Positions 54,770 through 63,166 of a DNA stretch of 64,000 nt are shown here, piece after piece. The notes below the pieces were generated by a model. The model was not told the DNA's origin. It did not search any database and was given only the letters and a program-made list of their open reading frames with translations. The DNA lies in NCBI GenBank assembly GCA_041432705.1, contig JAPWAE010000003.1, positions 124,001 through 188,000 on the forward strand. The letters are read 5' to 3'. A program made the translations under genes and the position numbers. Numbering within the stretch: the first letter of the stretch is position 1; the number at the start of each line of letters is the position of its first letter. This stretch comes from Pauljensenia sp018375675 (GTDB taxonomy: Bacteria > Actinomycetota > Actinomycetes > Actinomycetales > Actinomycetaceae).

Positions 54770-56875
54770 ATGACGACAGCAGACCAGAAGGCCTGGGAAG
54801 GTTTCGTAAAGGGTAACTGGTGCGATGAGGTCGACGTGCGTGACTTCATCCAGCTGAACTACACCCCCTACGAGGGCGACGCCTCGTTCCTGGCAGGGCC
54901 GACCGAGAAGACCCTGCGCGTGTGGAACACTCTCGAAGAGAAGTACCTCTCCGAAGAGCGCAAGGTGCGCATCCTCGACATCGACACGGACACCCCCGCT
55001 GACATCGATGCCTTCAAGCCGGGCTACATCTGCGAGGACGACGACGTGATCGTCGGCCTGCAGACCGACGCCCCCCTCAAGCGCGCGATGATGCCGAACG
55101 GCGGCTGGCGTATGGTCGAGACGGCCATCCACGAGGCCGGCATGGAGTACAACCCCGAGGTGAAGAAGATCTTCACCCAGTACCGCAAGACCCACAACGA
55201 CGCGGTCTTCGACATCTACACGCCGCGTATTCGTGCTGCTCGTTCCTCCCACATCATCACCGGCCTGCCGGATGCCTACGGCCGCGGCCGCATCATCGGC
55301 GACTACCGCCGCGTGGCCCTCTACGGCGTTGACCACCTCATCGCCGAGAAGGAAAAGGAAAAGGATCGCTACATCGACCAGCCCTTCTCCGAGCACTGGG
55401 CGCGTTACCGCGAGGAGCACTCCGAGCAGATCAAGGCCCTCAAGAAGCTGAAGAACCTGGCGCAGTCCTACGGCTACGACATCTCCGGCCCGGCCACCAA
55501 CGCGCACGAGGCCGTGCAGTGGACCTACTTCGGTTACCTGGCCTCCGTGAAGTCCCAGGACGGCGCCGCCATGTCGATCGGCCGCCTGTCCGGCTTCTTC
55601 GATGTCTACTTCGAGCGCGATCTGAAGAACGGCACGCTGGACGAGTCCGGCGCCCAGGAGATCATCGACGCCCTCGTCATCAAGCTGCGCATCACCCGCT
55701 TCCTGCGCACCATCGCCTACGACCAGATCTTCTCGGGCGACCCCTACTGGGCCACCTGGTCGGACGCCGGATTCGGCGACGACGGCCGTACGCTGGTCAC
55801 CAAGACCTCGTTCCGTCTGCTCCAGACGCTGGTCAACCTCGGCCCGGCCCCCGAGCCGAACATCACCATCTTCTGGGACGAGAACCTGCCCCGCGGCTAC
55901 AAGGAGTTCTGCGCCCTCATCTCGATCGACACCTCGTCGATCCAGTACGAGTCCGATCCGCAGATCCGCGCCCACTGGGGCGACGACGCCGCCATCGCGT
56001 GCTGTGTCTCCCCCATGAAGGTCGGCAAGCAGATGCAGTTCTTCGGTGCTCGCGTGAACGCCGCCAAGGCCCTGCTCTACGCCATCAACGGCGGCCGCGA
56101 CGAGATGAGCGGCAAGCAGGTCATGGAAGGCTACGAGCCCGTCCAGGGTGACGGCCCGCTCGACTTCGATGACGTGTGGAAGCGCTACGAGGAGATGCTG
56201 GACTGGGTCGTTGGCACCTACGTCGAGGCCCTCAACATCATCCACTACTGCCACGATCGCTACGCCTACGAGGCCATCGAGATGGCGCTGCACGACGCCG
56301 AGATCATTCGCACCATGGGCTGCGGCATCGCCGGTCTGTCCATCGTTGCCGACTCGCTGGCCGCCATCAAGTACGCGAAGGTCTACCCGATCCGCGACGA
56401 GACCGGCCTGGTCGTCGACTACCGCACCGAGGGCGACTTCCCGACCTACGGCAACGACGATGACCGCGCCGACGACATCGCCGCGACCGTCGTCCACACC
56501 GTCATGGACAAGATCCGCGCCATCCCCATGTACCGCGACGCGATCCCGACCCAGTCGGTCCTGACGATCACCTCGAACGTCGTCTACGGCAAGGCCACCG
56601 GTTCCTTCCCGTCGGGTCACCAGAAGGGCACCCCCTTCGCCCCCGGCGCGAACCCGGAGAACGGCATCGACACGCACGGCATGGTCGCCTCCATGCTGTC
56701 GGTCGGCAAGCTGGACTACAACGACGCCCTCGACGGCATCTCGCTGACGAATACGATCACCCCGCAGGGCCTGGGCCGCTCCAAGGAAGAGCAGATCCAG
56801 AACCTGGTCGGCATCCTCGACGCCGGCTTCGTTCCGGACGATTCCTGCGCCTACGACGGCACCAAGGGCTACTGA
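54770..56875 (+). CDS. pflB: Formate C-acetyltransferase, catalytic polypeptide lacking the glycyl-radical domain
   Basis: Pyruvate formate-lyase converts pyruvate and CoA to formate and acetyl-CoA. This polypeptide has 701 residues versus 760 in E. coli. The catalytic pair is Cys411-Cys412 (AIACCVSPMKVG). The chain ends ...NLVGILDAGFVPDDSCAYDG with a stop; the usual C-terminal segment holding the radical glycine (VRVSGYAV) is absent and is encoded by the separate gene 56999-57250. The start ATG has GAGAAGAGGAAGA upstream. It should need that partner and PflA to be active. Confidence 0.95.
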   Translation: MTTADQKAWEGFVKGNWCDEVDVRDFIQLNYTPYEGDASFLAGPTEKTLRVWNTLEEKYLSEERKVRILDIDTDTPADIDAFKPGYICEDDDVIVGLQTDAPLKRAMMPNGGWRMVETAIHEAGMEYNPEVKKIFTQYRKTHNDAVFDIYTPRIRAARSSHIITGLPDAYGRGRIIGDYRRVALYGVDHLIAEKEKEKDRYIDQPFSEHWARYREEHSEQIKALKKLKNLAQSYGYDISGPATNAHEAVQWTYFGYLASVKSQDGAAMSIGRLSGFFDVYFERDLKNGTLDESGAQEIIDALVIKLRITRFLRTIAYDQIFSGDPYWATWSDAGFGDDGRTLVTKTSFRLLQTLVNLGPAPEPNITIFWDENLPRGYKEFCALISIDTSSIQYESDPQIRAHWGDDAAIACCVSPMKVGKQMQFFGARVNAAKALLYAINGGRDEMSGKQVMEGYEPVQGDGPLDFDDVWKRYEEMLDWVVGTYVEALNIIHYCHDRYAYEAIEMALHDAEIIRTMGCGIAGLSIVADSLAAIKYAKVYPIRDETGLVVDYRTEGDFPTYGNDDDRADDIAATVVHTVMDKIRAIPMYRDAIPTQSVLTITSNVVYGKATGSFPSGHQKGTPFAPGANPENGIDTHGMVASMLSVGKLDYNDALDGISLTNTITPQGLGRSKEEQIQNLVGILDAGFVPDDSCAYDGTKGY

Positions 56876-56884
56876 TCCACCATC

Positions 56885-56921
56885 GGCGGGGATCGATGCG
56901 TGGCCCGTGTTGATCCCCGCC
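56885..56921 (+). other. Intercistronic hairpin between pflB and the radical-domain gene
   Basis: A perfect 10-bp stem GGCGGGGATC/GATCCCCGCC (56885-56894, 56912-56921) 9 nt after the pflB stop. There is no T-run, so it may set the pflB/radical-domain ratio by protecting the upstream message end or partly terminating. Confidence 0.6.
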
Positions 56922-56998
56922 ACCCACCACTCGTGGGTGAGCCGCACCGCGACCCACCCAAGCCGGCACCGCCGGAGTTTCACAAAAGGAGAAATGTT

Positions 56999-57250
56999 AT
57001 GGCAACCAAGACCTACGAAGAGCGCCTCGCCGCCATGAAGGCCGCCCGCGAAGAGCGCGGCGACAAGGAGGGCCTGTACCACGCGAACATCAACGTTCTC
57101 GAGGAGTCCACGCTGAAGGACGCCATGGAGCACCCCGAGAAGTACCCGAACCTGACCGTTCGCGTTTCCGGCTACGCCGTTAACTTCGTCAAGCTCACCC
57201 GTGAGCAGCAGCTGGACGTTCTGTCCCGCACCTTCCACCACTCGGCCTGA
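56999..57250 (+). CDS. grcA: Separate glycyl-radical domain of pyruvate formate-lyase (GrcA-like)
   Basis: 83 residues. The C-terminal ~55 are homologous to the end of PflB: ANINVLEESTLKDAMEHPEKYPNLTVRVSGYAVNF, with the radical glycine at Gly58 in RVSGYAV. An N-terminal basic helix (MATKTYEERLAAMKAAREERG) has no counterpart in intact PFL. AAAAGGAG precedes the ATG. It supplies the domain missing from the upstream polypeptide, so the two together equal a normal PFL. It resembles E. coli GrcA (YfiD), but there the main PFL is intact. Confidence 0.93.
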   Translation: MATKTYEERLAAMKAAREERGDKEGLYHANINVLEESTLKDAMEHPEKYPNLTVRVSGYAVNFVKLTREQQLDVLSRTFHHSA

Positions 57251-57387
57251 TAGCTGATTGGAGTGGGGCGTCGGGCAACGCTCGGCGCCCCACTACTATG
57301 TCTGCCCTCGTCGGCGCGCACCGCTGGCGATCCACGGCCTCGTTCCCATCACGGCCACCGCTCCCACTCAACCGCGAAGAAGGAATC

Positions 57388-58266
57388 ATGTCGCAGTCCC
57401 TCGCTCTTCCCACGTTCCGTGAGCAGGATTTCCAAGCTCCCCAATCCCGTACCGTCGGCGCTGGCGTCGAAGGTCTGGAGGAGATCACGGATCTGGAGCG
57501 CTCCGAGCGCCTGCGCCGCATGCGTGAGGGCACGCTAGGTTCCATTCACTCCTGGGAGCTCGTCACCGCCGTTGACGGACCCGGCACGCGCATGACGGTC
57601 TTCCTCAACGGCTGCCCGCTGCGCTGCCTGTACTGCCACAACCCCGACACGTTCCTCATGAAGGACGGTGCTCCGGTGTCCGACACGGAGCTGCTCTCGC
57701 GCATTGCCCGCTACCGCCGCATTTTCCGCACGACGAAGGGCGGTATCACCCTGTCCGGTGGCGAGGTCCTCATGCAGCCCCAGTTCGCCAAGCGCATCCT
57801 CATGGGTGCCAAGGAGATGGGCGTGCACACCTGCATCGATACCTCCGGTTTCCTGGGCGCGAACTGCGACGACGAGATGCTCGATGCCATTGATCTCGTG
57901 CTCCTGGACGTTAAGAGCGGCAACGAGGAAACCTACAAGAAGGCGACGGGCCGTTCCCTGGCGCCCACGATCGAGTTTGGCGACCGCATCGCGGCTCGCG
58001 GTGGCGCCACCCGCATGTGGATCCGCTTCGTGCTGGTTCCGGGTCTGACCGATGACCCCGAGAACGTGCGTCAGGTCGGCGAGATCGTCTCGCGATGGAA
58101 GGACGTCATCGATCGTGTTGAGGTCCTCCCCTTCCACCAGCTGGGCAAGGACAAGTGGCACTCGCTGGGTCTGGAATACCACCTGGAGGACACAAAGGCT
58201 CCCACGCCCGAGGCCACCGAGGAGGTCCGCAACTACTTCCGTTCTCTGGGCTTCCTGGTCCACTGA
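57388..58266 (+). CDS. pflA: Pyruvate formate-lyase activating enzyme
   Basis: Radical SAM protein that makes the glycyl radical, 292 residues. The iron-sulfur motif is Cys76-Cys80-Cys83 (CPLRCLYC), and the SAM region is TLSGGEVLMQP. Compared with E. coli PflA (246 residues) it has an N-terminal extension of about 47 residues. The start ATG 57388 has GAAGGA upstream; an earlier in-frame ATG lies inside the intergenic region. Last gene of the pflB-grcA-pflA unit. Confidence 0.95.
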   Translation: MSQSLALPTFREQDFQAPQSRTVGAGVEGLEEITDLERSERLRRMREGTLGSIHSWELVTAVDGPGTRMTVFLNGCPLRCLYCHNPDTFLMKDGAPVSDTELLSRIARYRRIFRTTKGGITLSGGEVLMQPQFAKRILMGAKEMGVHTCIDTSGFLGANCDDEMLDAIDLVLLDVKSGNEETYKKATGRSLAPTIEFGDRIAARGGATRMWIRFVLVPGLTDDPENVRQVGEIVSRWKDVIDRVEVLPFHQLGKDKWHSLGLEYHLEDTKAPTPEATEEVRNYFRSLGFLVH

Positions 58267-58299
58267 CGCGTTCGTACCGGGACCCCGGGAGGAAGCGGC

Positions 58300-58938
58300 T
58301 TAGGCTCGCTCCCCCGGGGTCCACGTGTGTCCGCAGGCGCCCCACCCGCGCTCGGCAATGACCCGCTGGGCCTCGTCGGCGTAGGGTGCCTCGAGGCGGT
58401 CGACGTAGAGGGTCCCCTGCAGGTGGTCGTATTCGTGCTGGAAGATACGCGCGAGCCACCCGCGGGCGCTCACCTCGATGGCGTTGCCGTCCACGTCGTA
58501 GCCGCGCAGGACCGCGCCGAGCGCGCGCCGTAGGGGGTAGCCGTAGCCGGGCACCGATAGGCAGCCCTCGGACTCGCGCATCATGTCGGGTTTCTCGGGC
58601 AGGATTGCGCCCGCTCCTTCTGCGTCCCACACGAGGTCGAGCGTGGGGTTGATGACGACGCCGCTGAGCGCCATGTTGAAGCCGCGCGCAGGGCCTTCGT
58701 CGAGCTGGAGGACGTCTCGGTAGTAGGAATCGAAGGATCCGGCGCCCGAATACCTCCACACGAAGATCTGGGATCCGACGCCCACCTGGGGTGCGGCGAG
58801 GCCGACGCCGGGCGCGGCGTGCATCGTCTCGATCATATCGGCGGCGAGGTCACTCAGCTCCGAATCGAAAGACTCGATCGGGGCCGCGACCTGGTGCAGG
58901 ACCGGTTCGCCCGTGATGCAGATCGGCAGGATGCTCAT
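58300..58938 (-). CDS. def: Peptide deformylase
   Basis: Removes the formyl group from nascent proteins, 212 residues. All three motifs are present: GVGLAAPQVG (44-53), EGCLSVPG and HEYDHLQG with the metal Cys and two His. The start overlaps the acetyltransferase stop by 4 nt. Confidence 0.95.
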   Translation of the reverse strand: MSILPICITGEPVLHQVAAPIESFDSELSDLAADMIETMHAAPGVGLAAPQVGVGSQIFVWRYSGAGSFDSYYRDVLQLDEGPARGFNMALSGVVINPTLDLVWDAEGAGAILPEKPDMMRESEGCLSVPGYGYPLRRALGAVLRGYDVDGNAIEVSARGWLARIFQHEYDHLQGTLYVDRLEAPYADEAQRVIAERGWGACGHTWTPGERA

Positions 58939-59606
58939 GCGTAATCTCCCGTGTGTGCGATGACTCCGACACCCGCCGCTTCGATCGCGCGCGGGGTAGC
59001 GGGATCCAGGTCTTTGATGACGCGGGCAGGGTTGCCGACCGCGATGCAGTTGGCGGGGATGTCTCGGGTGACGACGGCACCGGCTCCGATGATCGAGTTT
59101 TCGCCGATAGTCACGCCCGGGCACACGACGACGGAGCCGCCCAGCCACACGTTGTCTTCGAGGGTGATCGGCGCTGAGGACTCCCATTTCGCTCGACGAG
59201 GCCCGGGCTCGGTCGGGTGGATCGCCGTGTAGAGCGAGCAGTTGGGGCCGATGAGCACGTCGGCGCCGATGACGACCGGGGCGACGTCGAGCACGGTCAG
59301 GCCGTAGTTGGCCCAGGAACCATCGCCGATGGAGATGTTGTAGCCGTAGTCGACGCGCAGGGGCGGTCGAATATCGACGTCCTGCCCCACATGGCCGAGC
59401 ACCTGGGCGAGCAGGTAGCGGGCGATGTCCGGGTCGTTGGGGTGCGCCTGCTCGTAGAGGCTCAGGACGCGTACCGCGCGCTTCGTGAGCGCGGAGAGTT
59501 CGTCGTCCGCGACGTAGTAGGCGCCGGCTTCCAGGCGCTGGGCGGGCGTGCGCTCGTCGTCGCGGAATCGGGGGTCGTCGAAGTTCGTTCCCGGGGAGAT
59601 GGTCAT
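58935..59606 (-). CDS. Hexapeptide-repeat (LbH) O-acetyltransferase, maltose/galactoside type
   Basis: 223 residues from ATG 59606. The C-terminal left-handed beta-helix shows the hexapeptide pattern (ITLEDNVWLGGSVVVCPGVTIGENSIIGAGAVVTRDI) and a catalytic His in YTAIHPTEPG. The layout matches the Maa/LacA/NodL family of sugar O-acetyltransferases; the acceptor is unknown. It overlaps both flanking genes by 4 nt. Confidence 0.9.
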   Translation of the reverse strand: MTISPGTNFDDPRFRDDERTPAQRLEAGAYYVADDELSALTKRAVRVLSLYEQAHPNDPDIARYLLAQVLGHVGQDVDIRPPLRVDYGYNISIGDGSWANYGLTVLDVAPVVIGADVLIGPNCSLYTAIHPTEPGPRRAKWESSAPITLEDNVWLGGSVVVCPGVTIGENSIIGAGAVVTRDIPANCIAVGNPARVIKDLDPATPRAIEAAGVGVIAHTGDYA

Positions 59607-60385
59607 GCGACCAGGGTAGTCGAGGCCCTCTCCAGGCGGGGGGCGCGGCGGGCGTCCAGGTGGCCGAGGAGGGCGCGCAGCTGGTTGATGTCGGCGGCGG
59701 GGTCCTCGGGGTGCCACTGCACGCCGATGACGGGGGCGTCGATTGACTCGATGGCCTCGATCGTGCCGTCAGGGGCCTGCGCGCTGACCTGGAGGCCCTG
59801 CGCGAGGCGTTCCACGCGCTGGTGGTGCGCCGACGAGATGACCAGCTCGGAGTCGGTGAGGACGGGGGCCAGGGCGCGCTCGAGGTTAGTTCCCTCGCCG
59901 ACGCGCACGCTATGGCGGATGAAGCGGTGATCGGACAGGATCCGGTTGTTTGTGTGGGTGCCGTCCGCACCCTCGATGTGCTGCTCGAGCGTGCCACCAA
60001 GCGCCGTGTTGATGATCTGCATGCCGCGGCAGATGCCCAGGAGCGGGGTGCCCGTGCGCACGGCGTAGTCGACGAGGGCGATCTGTCCGCGGTCGGCGCG
60101 GTACCAGTGGCGCCCCTCGGCCTCGTACCCCTGGGAAGCGCCGTACAGGCTGGGGTGGACATCTTCGCCGCCCATGATGACGATCGCGTCGGCGTGCTGG
60201 GCGCGCAGAGCGGCACCCTCAGCGCCGTCTTCCTGCGCGTATTCGCGGATGACGTTCCAGTTCGGCAGCGCAGCCTCAAGAAGACGATCCCACAGGCGCA
60301 TGCAGATGTTGTTGTATGCCTCGTCCCCCGGGCGTGCCGGCAGGACGTTGGAAATCAACAACGTCGGCTTCGTGTGGTTCGTCAT
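59603..60385 (-). CDS. Class I glutamine amidotransferase-like hydrolase (PuuD type)
   Basis: 260 residues from ATG 60385. The nucleophile cysteine is in PLLGICRGMQIINTALGG; the catalytic His and Glu are in GVQWHPEDP. The arrangement matches gamma-glutamyl-GABA hydrolase PuuD or related gamma-Glu hydrolases. No putrescine-pathway genes are nearby, so the substrate is open. First of a three-gene operon (amidotransferase, acetyltransferase, def). Confidence 0.85.
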   Translation of the reverse strand: MTNHTKPTLLISNVLPARPGDEAYNNICMRLWDRLLEAALPNWNVIREYAQEDGAEGAALRAQHADAIVIMGGEDVHPSLYGASQGYEAEGRHWYRADRGQIALVDYAVRTGTPLLGICRGMQIINTALGGTLEQHIEGADGTHTNNRILSDHRFIRHSVRVGEGTNLERALAPVLTDSELVISSAHHQRVERLAQGLQVSAQAPDGTIEAIESIDAPVIGVQWHPEDPAADINQLRALLGHLDARRAPRLERASTTLVA

Positions 60386-60501
60386 GGTTCCTATCATGTC
60401 AGCACTGGGCAGCGAGCGCCCGGCGCGTTCACGGGGTGGCCAATTGTGACAGCGCGAGTCCACCCTCCGAACGGCTTGAGTGCGCCGCTCCCCCACGAAC
60501 G

Positions 60502-60552
60502 ACGAGGCCGGGGCCGATCCGCGCTTTCACGCCCTCTCAGCCCCGGCCTCGT
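60502..60552 (-). terminator. Terminator of the adenosine deaminase gene
   Basis: A perfect 12-bp stem ACGAGGCCGGGG (60502-60513) with CCCCGGCCTCGT (60541-60552) and a 27-nt loop. Same stem as the one at 9000-9038; no T-run. Confidence 0.6.
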
Positions 60553-60562
60553 TCGTCGATGT

Positions 60563-61579
60563 TCAGTTCTCGGAAACGAAGCGGTCCACGCGAGCGAGCA
60601 GCTCGGCCTTCTCATCGTCCGAGATCCAGGCGATCTCGATGGAATTGCGGGCGATGCGCTCCAGGTCCGCGCGACCCAGATCGAAACGCTCCGCCAGCGC
60701 GAGGTAGTTGTCCCCAACGTATCCGCCGAAGTATGCGGGGTCGTCGGAGTTGATGCTGACCTTGACGCCCGCGGCGGTCAGCTCGACGATCTCCTTGCCC
60801 TTCATTTCCTCGGTGACGAAGGAGTTGGACAGGGGGCACGAGGTCAGGCCGATGCCGTGGTCGCGCGCGTAGGCGACCAGCTCGGGGTCCTCGACGATAT
60901 TCGTGCCGTGGTCGAGGCGCTCGGCGCCCAGCTCAGTGAGGGCCGCGCGGATGTTGTCGATCGAGCCAACCTGGTCGATGTCGCAGTGCATCGTCACGTG
61001 CAGGCCTGCCTCGCGGGCCAGGGCAAACACGTCGGCGAACTTCGTGGGCGGGTTGTCGCGCTCGTCGGAGTCAAGCCCGACGCCGATGAACATGTCCTTG
61101 TAGGGCAGGGCCGCCTGGAGGGTTTCGAGCGCGGACTGCGCGCTCATATCGCGCAGGAAGCACAGGATGAGGTCGGCGGACAGGCCGGCCTCGCGGGCCT
61201 CGACGACGGCGCGGTGATAGCCGCGGATAACCGTCTCGATGGCGATGCCGCGCGAGGTGTGGGCCTGCGGGTCAAAGAAGCATTCGGCGCGCACGACACC
61301 ATTCGCGCGGGCGCGCTCGAAGTATGCGGCCGCCAGGTCGTGGAAGTCGTCCTCATCCTGGAGGACGTCCATCGCCGGGTAGTAGACAGCCAGGAAGGAC
61401 GTGAGGTCGTTGAATTGGTACGTCGCCTGGACCTCTTCGACCGTGGACTGGCCGATATCGACGCCGTTCTTACGGGCCAGGGCCAGCTTCAGGTCGGGTT
61501 CAAGGGTGCCTTCCAGGTGCAGGTGCAGCTCGGCTTTGGGCAGTCCGAAGGCGAAGTCGCGGGTCACGTCGGTACTCAT
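60563..61579 (-). CDS. add: Adenosine deaminase
   Basis: Converts adenosine and deoxyadenosine to inosine forms, 338 residues from ATG 61579 (GGAGG upstream; an extended frame of 35 residues is rejected). Metal ligands His19 and His21 are in AELHLHLEGTL; the later His is in RLDHGTNI, and the catalytic Asp pair is in NSDDPAYFGG. Confidence 0.93.
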   Translation of the reverse strand: MSTDVTRDFAFGLPKAELHLHLEGTLEPDLKLALARKNGVDIGQSTVEEVQATYQFNDLTSFLAVYYPAMDVLQDEDDFHDLAAAYFERARANGVVRAECFFDPQAHTSRGIAIETVIRGYHRAVVEAREAGLSADLILCFLRDMSAQSALETLQAALPYKDMFIGVGLDSDERDNPPTKFADVFALAREAGLHVTMHCDIDQVGSIDNIRAALTELGAERLDHGTNIVEDPELVAYARDHGIGLTSCPLSNSFVTEEMKGKEIVELTAAGVKVSINSDDPAYFGGYVGDNYLALAERFDLGRADLERIARNSIEIAWISDDEKAELLARVDRFVSEN

Positions 61580-61709
61580 GTGTCCTCCACAGATAACGGG
61601 GCGGGTGTCGCGGAACAATTGTCCCACTCCACCCGCCCCATGCTGAAGGAGGTCACATAGCGAACGGCCCGACGCGTCGGCCACCGTTCACTCAGTCACA
61701 CCGTCTGCC

Positions 61710-63041
61710 TCAGGCCAGCGCCCCCATCGGGTCCCAGGCCGGCAGGTGCAGCGGTTCCTCGGTGACGACCGCGCGCAGGTCCGCGGGCAGGTCGTCCACG
61801 TGCACGGCCACCTCAAACACGTTGGCGTCGAACCATGCGGCATCCATCGTGAAGAATCCCTTCTCGCCGGGCTCCTCGCCCCAGGAGTTCTCCACGCGGA
61901 AGCGGCGGGCGTTGCCCTCGTCGTCGATGTCGACGCCGGTGAAAAGCATCGCGTGGTTCATCGCGGACTCGCCCGTGTTGACGCGCTGCTCCTTCGAGGT
62001 GGAGAAGTCCACGCCGAAGAGGTTGTCGAAGTCGTACAGGCCGTCCACGAAGAGGCCGGAGGCTCGGTCGGACTGCTGGCCGCAGTCAGCGCCAAACCAG
62101 ACGGCGCGGCCCGAGGCCAGGATGGAGGCCGTGATCTCGCGGATCTGCTCGACGGGGGCGTTCACATAGAGGATCGGGCGACCGCCCACGACGTTGCCCA
62201 TGTGGTCGACCGTCAGGGTGTGGCCCTTGGGGTGCTCGGTGCGCGGGTCGTCGACGAGGCACACGTACTGTGTGAGGTCCACGTCCACGTAGCGCTCGTA
62301 GAACTCGCGTGGGGTGAGCACGCCGTCGCGGTGGAACTCGCCCTTGTCGTCGCGCCACTCCCACTCGAAGGAGGCCGGGGGCTCGCCGAGGCAGATGACG
62401 AGGATGCGCCACACGTCGGCCAGAGCGGCCTCCTTGACCTCGAGGATCTCCTCCTCGGAGGCGCCGGCCTCGACGAGGGAGCGCAGCTCGAGGGCGGTAC
62501 GGCGCAGGACGACCTTCAGGCGACCGTTCATGGGAGCGGTGTGGCCGGAGGACTCGGTCTCGGGCATCGCAACCTTGGGGACGAGGCCGTGCTTGAGGTA
62601 CAGGGACACCGCCATGTCCCACTGGCCGCCGTCGGAGAGAACGTCGCCGAGCAGGAACTGCAGCAGGCGGCCGTCGAGGTCCTCGGTCTTCGCGGTCGCG
62701 ATGACATCGGTGAGGAAGAAGTTGGCACGCTCAAACTTGTCCCAGAACAGCACGTAGTTCTGCGAGAACTCGAAGTCCTTGAGGCCCAGGTGGGTGCGCG
62801 CGGTCGAGCGCAGCAGGTTCAGGGAGGAGAAGAGCCAGCAGCGGCCGGACTTCTTCTGCGAGGTCACCTTCCAGTCGTCCACCTTGTGGGACACAACCGT
62901 GGGGGTGGCGACCACCTTGGCACGGTCGAAGGCGACCGGCTCAACGCCGGCGTGGGCGACGGCGTTGCGTGCGACCGCGCGGGCGGAGTCTGAGGATGCG
63001 TGCAGGGAGGCGACAAATTCGTCGGTGATCTCGTGTGCCAT
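61710..63041 (-). CDS. pepC: Aminopeptidase C (bleomycin hydrolase family)
   Basis: Papain-like C1B cysteine aminopeptidase, cytoplasmic, 443 residues from ATG 63041. The catalytic Cys68 is in SQKKSGRCWLFSS, the His in MNHAMLFTG and the Asn in ENSWGE. The C-terminal residues reach the active site in this family and set aminopeptidase activity. A TTG 21 nt upstream also opens the frame but lacks support. Divergent from the epimerase gene. Confidence 0.95.
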   Translation of the reverse strand: MAHEITDEFVASLHASSDSARAVARNAVAHAGVEPVAFDRAKVVATPTVVSHKVDDWKVTSQKKSGRCWLFSSLNLLRSTARTHLGLKDFEFSQNYVLFWDKFERANFFLTDVIATAKTEDLDGRLLQFLLGDVLSDGGQWDMAVSLYLKHGLVPKVAMPETESSGHTAPMNGRLKVVLRRTALELRSLVEAGASEEEILEVKEAALADVWRILVICLGEPPASFEWEWRDDKGEFHRDGVLTPREFYERYVDVDLTQYVCLVDDPRTEHPKGHTLTVDHMGNVVGGRPILYVNAPVEQIREITASILASGRAVWFGADCGQQSDRASGLFVDGLYDFDNLFGVDFSTSKEQRVNTGESAMNHAMLFTGVDIDDEGNARRFRVENSWGEEPGEKGFFTMDAAWFDANVFEVAVHVDDLPADLRAVVTEEPLHLPAWDPMGALA

Positions 63042-63166
63042 GGGCCGAGGCGTTCCTTTCAATCGAGAGTCATTCTCTATAAGGATACGCGCTCACAGTG
63101 ACCTAGACGACTCAACTCCGTTTAGAATGAGTGTTATTCATGTTCAGTGATTGCGAAGGAGCATCA

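Noticed and set aside
56876..57001. pflB and the radical-domain gene as one gene broken by a frameshift or sequencing error
   Set aside because: There is a 123-nt gap with a stop, a hairpin and a strong Shine-Dalgarno, and the small protein has its own N-terminal helix, so a true split is favoured.
54683..57241. Long open frame on the minus strand opposite pflB and the radical-domain gene
   Set aside because: Antisense shadow; composition is Val/Asp/Gly/Ala-heavy with no domain, and both pfl genes are clear on the plus strand.
63061..63166. Shared operator (GAATGA-type repeats) between pepC and the epimerase gene
   Set aside because: Arms are short and imperfect (GAATGA with TTATTC, and AGAG/CTCT), so chance is likely in this AT-richer spacer.
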